DNA of 43,793 nucleotides, taken from NCBI GenBank assembly GCA_947626245.1, contig CANQRK010000003.1, positions 1-43,793 on the forward strand, written 5' to 3'. The number at the start of each line of letters is the position of its first letter. Within the stretch, counting starts at the first letter, position 1. The notes beneath the pieces were generated by a model, which was not told the DNA's origin, did no database searches, and saw only the letters and a list, made by a program, of their open reading frames with translations. Below are positions 1-7,457 of this stretch, piece after piece. This DNA is from an uncultured Paenalcaligenes sp. (GTDB lineage: Bacteria; Pseudomonadota; Gammaproteobacteria; Burkholderiales; Burkholderiaceae_B). The position numbers were made by a program, and so were the translations under genes.

Positions 1-116
1 GACATTGAGCCACAACAGACGCCAAGCTGATATCAGGACACTAACGTGTCCGCGCTATTCATCCACGCCCTGAACGGTGTGGTTTTCCGCGCAATCTGAT
101 AAATACGATGACGAAA

Positions 117-142
117 TGAAAGAAAAGGGGGCATTAGCCCCC
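117..142 (-). terminator. Intrinsic terminator of the minus-strand FMN-binding glutamate synthase-like gene
   Basis: GGGGGC-ATTA-GCCCCC stem (127-142); on the minus strand it is followed by TTTTCTTT. Confidence 0.8.
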
Positions 143-163
143 TTGTTGTATTTGCTTTCTTGG

Positions 164-1858
164 TTAGTGCATGGTTTCAGCTTTACTTAGTTCAGACAAG
201 GCAGCGCTAAGGCTGTATTGTGGTGCAAAGGAATCAGCCGTTGCCATGGGCCAAGAGGCACGGAATACGGTTTGGCGGTATTCGCCCCGTAGTAACTCGC
301 CTTTTCCTAGATCAGGGAACAGAGCAGAGAGCACGCGAACCTCGCCGTTTTCTAGGCGGCGAGCAATATGGTGGGGACGAAGATCGGAAGGGTGTTGTAA
401 GCCAGCTGCCCGCAATAACTCGGCCAATGCTTTTAAGGTGTTGTTGTGATAGCTAGCCACACGTAAGGACTTATCCGAAACGACGAGGGCTTTTTGGCGC
501 AGCGGATCTTGGGTAGTGACGCCTGTAGGGCATTTGCCTGTGTGGCAGGTTAAGGCTTGAATACAGCCAATGGCAAACATAAAGCCGCGAGCACTGTTAC
601 ACCAGTCGGCCCCTAGAGCCATGATACGAGCCATATCAAAGGCACTGATGATCTTGCCGGAGGCACCGATTTTGATTTGTTCGCGCAACCCAATACCCAC
701 TAGGGTATTGTGTACCAAGCGTAAACCTTCGACCAGTGGAACCCCTACGTGGTTCATGAACTCGACAGGAGAGGCGCCTGTACCACCTTCAGCGCCATCT
801 ATCACAATAAAATCGGGGGTGATCTTAGTGCTGACCATGGCTTTGGCAATAGCAAACCACTCCCATGGGTGACCAATAGTGAGTTTAAAGCCTACAGGCT
901 TGCCCCCCGATAAATCACGCAGTTGTTTAACAAACAGCAAGAGTTCGATGGGGTTCGTAAATGCACTGTGTTGTGGAGGGGAGATACAGTCTTGCCAGAC
1001 CGGCACATCGCGCGCTGCTGCAATTTCCGGTGTGACTTTGGCTCCGGGTAAAATGCCGCCTTGACCGGGTTTTGCGCCTTGAGAGAGTTTGATCTCAATC
1101 ATTTTGACGTTGTCTTGGCGAGCACGCTCAGCAAAGCGCTCGGGAGAAAAGTGGCCGTGCTCGTCACGACAACCAAAATAACCCGAACCAATATTCCAAA
1201 TTAAATCGCCACCGTATTTGGTGTGGTAGCGACTGATGCCGCCTTCACCCGTGTCGTGGGCGAAATTCCCCAAGACCGCACCGCGGTTGAGGGCCATGAC
1301 GGCATTGGCCGACAGAGCACCGAAGCTCATAGCCGAGATATTAAATACAGACAGTGAGTAAGGTTGAGTACAGTCTGGGCCGCCGACGGTCACACGGAAA
1401 TTAATGTCTTTAATTTGGCTAGGAACCATAGAGTGGTTGATCCACTCGTAGCCAGGGCTATAGACGTTTTCTTGAGTACCAAAAGGCTGTTTATCCTCTT
1501 GTTGTTTGGCGCGTTGATAGACTAAAGAGCGATCAGCTCTGGAAAAAGGTAGCTGTTGGTCATCACTTTCCATAAAGTATTGACGAATTTCTGGTCGAAT
1601 GAATTCGAACAAAAAGCGTAAATTACCAATGACAGGGTAGTTGCGACGAATAGCATGTTTGGTTTGCGATAGATCTATGATTCCCATTAGGCTTAGAACC
1701 AAAAAAGGAATGGCTAAGATCCACCAAGCAGCACTCTTTTGAAGTGCCAGAAGGCTAAATACTGCGGTAGCTAGGATAACAACATAAAATGCAGTATAGC
1801 GCGTCAACAAACGTTGCATGAAAAGACTCCAAGTGGGTCGATGATAGTCTAAGTTCAA
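164..1858 (-). CDS. FMN-binding glutamate synthase family protein (GltB-like synthase domain with N-terminal membrane segments)
   Basis: 564-aa ORF; motifs such as MSFGALSANAVMALNRGA, GEGGISRYH, KLSQGAKPGQGG, IDGAEGGTGASP and CHTGKCPTGVTTQD are typical of the glutamate synthase central/FMN domain. Confidence 0.9.
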   Translation of the reverse strand: MNLDYHRPTWSLFMQRLLTRYTAFYVVILATAVFSLLALQKSAAWWILAIPFLVLSLMGIIDLSQTKHAIRRNYPVIGNLRFLFEFIRPEIRQYFMESDDQQLPFSRADRSLVYQRAKQQEDKQPFGTQENVYSPGYEWINHSMVPSQIKDINFRVTVGGPDCTQPYSLSVFNISAMSFGALSANAVMALNRGAVLGNFAHDTGEGGISRYHTKYGGDLIWNIGSGYFGCRDEHGHFSPERFAERARQDNVKMIEIKLSQGAKPGQGGILPGAKVTPEIAAARDVPVWQDCISPPQHSAFTNPIELLLFVKQLRDLSGGKPVGFKLTIGHPWEWFAIAKAMVSTKITPDFIVIDGAEGGTGASPVEFMNHVGVPLVEGLRLVHNTLVGIGLREQIKIGASGKIISAFDMARIMALGADWCNSARGFMFAIGCIQALTCHTGKCPTGVTTQDPLRQKALVVSDKSLRVASYHNNTLKALAELLRAAGLQHPSDLRPHHIARRLENGEVRVLSALFPDLGKGELLRGEYRQTVFRASWPMATADSFAPQYSLSAALSELSKAETMH

Positions 1859-1928
1859 AATACAGTAATCATAGGCTATTCTGAGACGTATAGAAATGTG
1901 CTTTTTTACAATCTTAGAAAAGAAAAAT

Positions 1929-2609
1929 ATGACAGTTCGTACTCTTTATGACATTGACTTTACACAATTATATAAAAAACATAAAAAGCAGGCAGGGCGT
2001 TCTAAGTCTTTAGCTCAAAAATGGGATCAAAAGGCGGCACAGCTTGCCGTAGGAGGTCTAGAAAGCCCTTATGCGCAGGCTTTTTTGCAGGCATTGGATT
2101 TGCAGCCTACGGATACGCTTTTGGATGTAGGCTGTGGAGCAGGCACGATTGCTGTGTTGGCTGCGCCTCAGGTAAAGCAAGTGTATGCTTTGGATTACAG
2201 TCAGGGTATGTTAGACAAGTTATTATTAAATGCTGCTCATTATGGTGCGCATAATATAAAAACATTATGTAAAGATTGGGATGAGAGTTGGGCAGAGGTA
2301 CCGCAATGTGATGTGGTCGTGGCTTCGCGCTCTACTTTGGTCGAAGATATGGGAGCCGCTTTAGTTAAACTAGAAGCACAAGCCAAGCGCCATGTGTATC
2401 TTAGTTATCCCGCCACCTTGAGTTTTGCAACGTCGCCTCAGGTGGACTCTGATCAAACCCCTCAGTTCGCTACCCCTAGCTATTTATATATTTTGGCTAT
2501 TTTGCATCAAATGGGACGCCGGGCACAGCTACGCTTTATACAAAATCAATCCGCCCAGTTGGGGGCGACCAAGGACGTAGATTGGGCGTTAATTGATTGG
2601 GAGCTTTAA
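1929..2609 (+). CDS. class I SAM-dependent methyltransferase
   Basis: ORF 1896..2609; ATG at 1929 (MTVRTLYDIDF) is the more likely start; motif I DTLLDVGCGAGTIAVLAA. Confidence 0.8.
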   Translation: MTVRTLYDIDFTQLYKKHKKQAGRSKSLAQKWDQKAAQLAVGGLESPYAQAFLQALDLQPTDTLLDVGCGAGTIAVLAAPQVKQVYALDYSQGMLDKLLLNAAHYGAHNIKTLCKDWDESWAEVPQCDVVVASRSTLVEDMGAALVKLEAQAKRHVYLSYPATLSFATSPQVDSDQTPQFATPSYLYILAILHQMGRRAQLRFIQNQSAQLGATKDVDWALIDWEL

Positions 2610-2626
2610 AAATCTCTGATGTTTCA

Positions 2627-2661
2627 GATATGATAAGGCGGTGGTGTGGCCTTATCATATC
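2627..2661. repeat. 13-bp perfect inverted repeat (hairpin) upstream of SLC13 permease gene
   Basis: GATATGATAAGGC (2627-2639), 9-nt spacer, GCCTTATCATATC (2649-2661). Confidence 0.85.
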
Positions 2662-2719
2662 AGTAGTAATAGGCGGCAGTAACAAGCCAGAGGTCTGGTT
2701 TTTAGACTAGGAAACATGT

Positions 2720-4489
2720 GTGACAATTGAAATTGCTTTGGTATTGTTAATCGCCGTTGTGGCGATTTTTCTGTTTGCAACGGAAAAGTTGCGTATTGAT
2801 GTGGTGGCTCTGTTGGTGTTGTGTGCGTTAGCCATGCTGCAGTTAATTAGCCCAACACAGGCGCTTAGTGGCTTTAGTAATCAGGCCACCATTACGGTTG
2901 CCGCTATGTTTATTTTAGCGGCTGGTTTACAGAACAGTGGGGCTTTGTCTGGTATTGGGCGTTTACTCAGTCAAGCTAAGTCCCCCGTATCATTTCTGAT
3001 GGTGTTGTTTGCGATATTGGCAGTGGTGGCGCCTTTTGTGAATAATACAGCCGTCGTGGCGGTCTTTATGCCCTTGGTCATGAGTGCGGCGGCCAATATC
3101 GGTATGTCAGCCTCTAAGGCCTTAATTCCTTTGTCCTATGTGTCGCAAATGGCGGGGGTGTGTACCTTAGTTGGGACCTCTACCAACTTGTTGGTTAATG
3201 CCATGGCGCGCGATATGGGGCACCCTGGCTTTAGTATGTTTGAGTTCACCCCGTTGGGCGTGATTTGTTTTATTGCTGGCTGCGTGTATTTATTAACAGT
3301 GGGGCGTTGGTTATTACCCGAGACACGCAGTACCGAGCTAGTCGAGCATTACGAGCTAGGTAAATACATTACCGAGCTGCGCGTCATGCCAAACTCGTCT
3401 TTAATTGGTAGTTCGGTCGAGGAGGCCAAACTGGGCGAACAGTATGGTGTCTATGTGCTAGAGCTATTACGCGGCAAGGAAACATCATGGTCACCGCGCT
3501 CGCAAGTGCTTGTCGAGGGCGATGTATTAATTGCTCGTGGTGATTGGTCACAGCTAGAAAAATTGAAAAAAAATACGGGCTTAGAGATTAACTCCGAATT
3601 TAAACTCAAGGCGCAAACCCTCGAAGAGGGCACTCAGCATGTATTAACCGAGGTGATGATTGCGCCGCGGTCTCGCATGATCGGCAGTACGCTAACGCGC
3701 TTAGATAGACGTTGGCTACACAGTTCAACGGTGCTAGCGGTGCATCGGCGCGGTGAAATACTGCGTAAGCGCTTAAAAGATGTACGGTTGAATGTGGGCG
3801 ATGTGTTGTTGATGCTTACCGCTGAAACCGAGGTGCCAGCTTTGCGCAAAGATCGCAATATCATTGTTTTAAGCCAACGAGGGGCTGACAAGGGCAAAGG
3901 GTGGCGGGCTCCCTTTGCTTTAGCCGTAATGACCTTGGTCATTGGGGCCTCGGCCTTGGGGTGGGCGTCTATAGCGATTACGTCGTTAATAGGGGCGGTT
4001 GCGATGACCTTGGCAGGTTGCTTAGAGTCTGACGAGGCCTACGATGCCATTGATTGGCGCATTATTATTTTGTTGGCAGGTTTGTTGCCCTTAGGGGTCG
4101 CCATGAGCCAAAGCGGAGCGGCCGAGTTCATTGTGGCGCATAGCATTGGGTTAGTCAGTGATTCGGGGCCTTGGGTGGTGTTGGCGGTGCTGTACTTGAT
4201 GGCACTTTTGTTGACCGAGTTTATGAGTAATGCTGCAGCGGCGGTGCTATTAACCCCCATAGGGATGTCCACGGCCACTATGCTTGACGTAGACGCCACC
4301 CCTTTTTTGATTGCTGTCACTTTTGCTGCCTCGACCAGTTTTGCGACACCGGTGGGCTATCAGACTAACACCATGGTGTATAACGCCGGCGGCTATAAAT
4401 TCACCGATTTTGTCAAAGTGGGCTTGCCTTTGAATCTGATTTTTTGGGTGTTGGGGGTGGTGTTTATTCCCGTGTTTTGGCCGTTTTAA
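2720..4489 (+). CDS. SLC13 family permease with two TrkA-C (RCK_C) domains
   Basis: 589-aa membrane protein, GTG start; NNTAVVAVFMP, GTSTNLLVN and SNAAAAVLLTPI motifs of DASS/SLC13 carriers; hydrophilic central TrkA-C-like section. Confidence 0.88.
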   Translation: MTIEIALVLLIAVVAIFLFATEKLRIDVVALLVLCALAMLQLISPTQALSGFSNQATITVAAMFILAAGLQNSGALSGIGRLLSQAKSPVSFLMVLFAILAVVAPFVNNTAVVAVFMPLVMSAAANIGMSASKALIPLSYVSQMAGVCTLVGTSTNLLVNAMARDMGHPGFSMFEFTPLGVICFIAGCVYLLTVGRWLLPETRSTELVEHYELGKYITELRVMPNSSLIGSSVEEAKLGEQYGVYVLELLRGKETSWSPRSQVLVEGDVLIARGDWSQLEKLKKNTGLEINSEFKLKAQTLEEGTQHVLTEVMIAPRSRMIGSTLTRLDRRWLHSSTVLAVHRRGEILRKRLKDVRLNVGDVLLMLTAETEVPALRKDRNIIVLSQRGADKGKGWRAPFALAVMTLVIGASALGWASIAITSLIGAVAMTLAGCLESDEAYDAIDWRIIILLAGLLPLGVAMSQSGAAEFIVAHSIGLVSDSGPWVVLAVLYLMALLLTEFMSNAAAAVLLTPIGMSTATMLDVDATPFLIAVTFAASTSFATPVGYQTNTMVYNAGGYKFTDFVKVGLPLNLIFWVLGVVFIPVFWPF

Positions 4490-4501
4490 TTTAAGGCGAT
4501 A

Positions 4502-6076
4502 CTACAGCAGCCATTCGATGGGTAACTTGGTAATAAAACGCAGCCACCAGCGACTCACGGCGTGGGTGCCTGGCTCGGTACTGTGAATAATAGGCTTAGA
4601 GGTGGCTTCGTCGTGTTCTAGCCAGTGTAAAGAGGCTTGGTCGTCTAACAAGACCTGATAGCTTTGGTAGGGAATGTGTTTATCAAATAAATCAGAGATA
4701 TCACTAGCTAGGTTGCGGCTATGAATCACAAAGCCCAGTTCAGTATTTAGATTGGCCGATCTGGGGTCAAAGTTAAAGGAACCAATAAACACTCGCTTGC
4801 CATCAATGGCAAAGGTTTTGGCGTGCAAACTAGACCCCGAGCTGCCCAAGCGGTTTTTACCGGTTTTTTGCAAATGGCCCGACGAATGATGTTTTAGCTC
4901 GTAAAGCTCTATGCCTGCGTTTAATAGGTCTTGGCGACGTTTCATATAGCCGGCATGAACGGCAGCGACATCAGTAGCCTCGTAGGAATTCGTCAAAATA
5001 CGAATAGATAAATTTGGATTCGATGCCAACTGAACAAAGCCTTCTGTACCGACCTTGGTGGGCACAAAATACGGGGAAATTAAATCTAGCTTAAATTCGG
5101 GTGTGCCAACCGCGTATTGCAGTTGATAGGTCAGTAGTTGTTCTGGGCTGGCTTGGCCTAGGGCTTTGGCGGGGTCGTCGCTAACCATTTCCGTTTTAAC
5201 CCATTCCACATCCAGTTGTTGCTCAACTAGGTTTTTAATCAGGCTAGATTGCGTTAACACCCGTAAATAACGTGCAGCGCGCTCGGGGTTTTGTTGCTGG
5301 TAGTGTTGTAAATCGAGTTGATCTAGGCTTTGCGAGGCTTTGAGTTTGACCAGTTGATCAATGGGATAGGCCAGTGGACTAGCCCAATAGAGATCAAAAT
5401 CGGCCGAGACCTCTTGTACTACTTGGCCTACGGCAATGACATCTAGATCGGTAAACAGCACCTGGTCTGTTGCCCCAAAGTACTCGTCCCCTATATTACG
5501 TCCCCCCACAATAGTGACCGTATTGTCAACAGTGAATGACTTGTTGTGCATGCGGTGGTTGAGGCGCTCAAACTCAAATAAAAAGCCTAAGCGTTTGTAG
5601 GTGCGAAAGCTAAAGGGATTAAACAGACGCACTTCGATATTAGGGTGGCTATGTAGCAAAGCCAGTTCGGTATCCAGTTGATTAATGCCGTTGTCATCTA
5701 ATAGCAGCCGAACTCGCACGCCACGGTCGGCCGCATCGCGTAGGTCGTTTAGTAGCATGTAGCCTGTGGTGTCGGCACGCCAAATGTAATACTGCACATC
5801 AATGGATTGTTCGGCTAGACGCGTCAAAATACTACGTGCAGCAAAGGCTTCGTGTGGGTCCACTAGGGCTCGTATTCCGCTTAGACCGAGGTTTTCAGAG
5901 GTTTGCGGTAAAAAGGCATGCCCTAAGGTGGTGTTTTGGGCTTGTTCTAGCGTGATGGCGCTAGATATAGTGCGTTGTTTTAGGGGCGTTAGGTTACAGC
6001 CCGATAAAAAAGGTGCGCACAGACCTAGACTGAGCAAACGCAAAAGCCAGCAGTAGCGGACAGAGAGATAGGTCAT
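4502..6076 (-). CDS. phospholipase D family lipoprotein (cardiolipin synthase-like)
   Basis: Two HKD motifs (HNKSFTVDNT...GGRNIGDEYF; HAKTFAIDGKRVFIGSFNFDPRS); signal peptide with lipobox-like LSGC; likely start MTYLSVRYCW at 6076, not the 6259 ORF start. Confidence 0.85.
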   Translation of the reverse strand: MTYLSVRYCWLLRLLSLGLCAPFLSGCNLTPLKQRTISSAITLEQAQNTTLGHAFLPQTSENLGLSGIRALVDPHEAFAARSILTRLAEQSIDVQYYIWRADTTGYMLLNDLRDAADRGVRVRLLLDDNGINQLDTELALLHSHPNIEVRLFNPFSFRTYKRLGFLFEFERLNHRMHNKSFTVDNTVTIVGGRNIGDEYFGATDQVLFTDLDVIAVGQVVQEVSADFDLYWASPLAYPIDQLVKLKASQSLDQLDLQHYQQQNPERAARYLRVLTQSSLIKNLVEQQLDVEWVKTEMVSDDPAKALGQASPEQLLTYQLQYAVGTPEFKLDLISPYFVPTKVGTEGFVQLASNPNLSIRILTNSYEATDVAAVHAGYMKRRQDLLNAGIELYELKHHSSGHLQKTGKNRLGSSGSSLHAKTFAIDGKRVFIGSFNFDPRSANLNTELGFVIHSRNLASDISDLFDKHIPYQSYQVLLDDQASLHWLEHDEATSKPIIHSTEPGTHAVSRWWLRFITKLPIEWLL

Positions 6077-6170
6077 AAGCCTCCAAGCGACGTGGTTCCT
6101 AATGAAGAAATAATACTCGATTCCGTAGGGGCAGGGGGCGTTTTCCGCGCAGTCTGATAAAAACAAAAAA

Positions 6171-6188
6171 CCGCTGCAAGAGCAGCGG
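6171..6188 (-). terminator. Intrinsic terminator downstream of the 90-aa minus-strand gene
   Basis: CCGCTGC-AAGA-GCAGCGG; on the minus strand followed by GGTTTTTTGTTTTT. Confidence 0.8.
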
Positions 6189-6197
6189 TTGATGGGC

Positions 6198-6470
6198 TTA
6201 GTGCTGGGTACGTTTACGAGAGCGTTGCAGTAGACGTTGCTTGCATTGCTCAACCACATGGGGTTGAATTTTTTCCAAGAGGCTTAGGCTAATGTCCGGG
6301 TGAATGCTAGACCAAGAGCCGTGTGCGCGTTGCCCAAATAGCGTCGTAATGTCTGGGTTAAAGGCCGCTACTAGACGCTGTTTAGCTGGGTGATAAATTT
6401 CTACTTGGGTCGTGTTGGACGCAACTGCTGTAGTAAATTGTTCACCATCAATTGTAAATTCGTTCGCCAT
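6198..6470 (-). CDS. hypothetical protein, 90 aa (MANEFTIDGEQFTTAV...)
   Basis: ORF 6198..6533; ATG at 6470 has AAAAAGGACATT SD context; own terminator at 6171-6188. Confidence 0.65.
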   Translation of the reverse strand: MANEFTIDGEQFTTAVASNTTQVEIYHPAKQRLVAAFNPDITTLFGQRAHGSWSSIHPDISLSLLEKIQPHVVEQCKQRLLQRSRKRTQH

Positions 6471-6480
6471 AATGTCCTTT

Positions 6481-6594
6481 TTAGCTCTTTGGCAGGATGC
6501 CGGGGGCGAGCAAGTAGGTATAAAGGGCCCCATAAAAAATGCCCGCTAGATGCGGGCTACGATAAACCCTGATTGCATTGTAAAAATGCCACAT
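6481..6594 (-). CDS. candidate 37-aa small protein or leader peptide MWHFYNAIRVYRSPHLAGIFYGALYTYLLAPGILPKS (not in ORF track)
   Basis: ATG at 6594, SD-like AAGGTGG 7 nt upstream, stop TAA 6483-6481, ends 10 nt before the 90-aa gene ATG; an in-frame upstream ATG at 6654 would give 57 aa. Confidence 0.5.
   Translation of the reverse strand: MWHFYNAIRVYRSPHLAGIFYGALYTYLLAPGILPKS
6534..6557 (-). terminator. terminator-like hairpin inside the small ORF, possible attenuator
   Basis: GCCCGC-ATCTA-GCGGGC followed on the minus strand by ATTTTTT. Confidence 0.5.
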
Positions 6595-6660
6595 TGATTG
6601 TCCACCTTGTAGGGTTACAGGTTGGCATGAACCGCGGTTCAACTCAAAATGCATAGGGGT

Positions 6661-6689
6661 ATCTTAGCCCCCCTGTTAAGCGAGATCAA
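6661..6689 (-). promoter_or_regulatory. predicted sigma70 promoter driving the small ORF/structured leader
   Basis: Minus strand TTGATC-N17-TAAGAT; predicted TSS near 6654. Confidence 0.5.
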
Positions 6690-6891
6690 GCCCTTTGTTA
6701 CACACTGTGCGCAAAAAGTGCTCTGCCCTTAACGCCTTCAATGGTTGTGGTTTTTTAGCAAAAAACTTTTAATTTAATGTTAAAACGACGAGCTTGTTAT
6801 ATTTATTAGTAATAAGTTAACTGTTTTATATAATTTAAATTAAGAATGTTTGCGCCCCCAAGGCAATCAGGGAAAACTCGGGGTTTTATTA

Positions 6892-7332
6892 TTAGCCGAT
6901 TTGCATCGGAATGGTGATAGGGCCATCGTTTATCAGGCAGACATCCATGTTTGCTGCAAACTGGCCGCTAGCCACTATAGGGTGTTGGGCTTGGGCAGAC
7001 GTTATAAATTGCTCATAAAGAGCCTGAGCCAATACTGGCGCGGCAGACTTCGTAAAGCTAGGACGGTGGCCACGTTGGGTGTCTGCTGCCAACGTAAACT
7101 GACTGACGATTAATAGCCCGCCGTTTACTTGCTGTACATTCAAATTCATCTTGCCGTTTTCATCGGAAAAAATACGTAAATTTAGAACTTTTTGCAGGGA
7201 TTTTTGCACAGTTTCTGTCGTGTCACTGGGCTCGGCACAAAGAAAAACGAGTAGACCTGCTTGAATCGCCCCGATGGTTTGAGCGTCGACTTCGACATGG
7301 GCACGCTTAACGCGTTGAATCAATAACAACAC
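6892..7332 (-). CDS. dtd: D-aminoacyl-tRNA deacylase
   Basis: 146-aa ORF; MLLLIQRVKRAHVEV, GLLVFLCAEPSDT, GGLLIVSQFTLAADTQRGHRPSF motifs. Confidence 0.92.
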   Translation of the reverse strand: MLLLIQRVKRAHVEVDAQTIGAIQAGLLVFLCAEPSDTTETVQKSLQKVLNLRIFSDENGKMNLNVQQVNGGLLIVSQFTLAADTQRGHRPSFTKSAAPVLAQALYEQFITSAQAQHPIVASGQFAANMDVCLINDGPITIPMQIG

Positions 7333-7374
7333 CGATATATACCTTTATTCATATGGAAAGGGTAACAATTTAAG

Positions 7375-7421
7375 TACAATGATTGTATGAGATTTATCTC
7401 GTAATACGCATGACAATCATG
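7375..7421. promoter_or_regulatory. palindrome cluster upstream of fdoG
   Basis: TACAAT-G-ATTGTA (7375-7387), GAGAT-TT-ATCTC (7389-7400), CATGA-CAA-TCATG (7409-7421). Confidence 0.45.
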
Positions 7422-7457
7422 TCCCTGAAGCATAATTGAATAAAATGGAGAGCGTTC

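Noticed and set aside
31-99. Possible C-terminal end of a + strand gene at the left edge (reads ...VSALFIHALNGVVFRAI*)
   Set aside because: The frame is closed by TGA at 28-30 and no start or homology is recognisable; the resemblance to the second copy (GAGGVFRAV*) is explained by the 22-bp repeat.
6560-6840. 6S RNA or tmRNA in the long dtd-side intergenic region
   Set aside because: I compared the region by eye with remembered 6S and tmRNA consensus elements and found no convincing match on either strand; only a generic structured leader can be supported.
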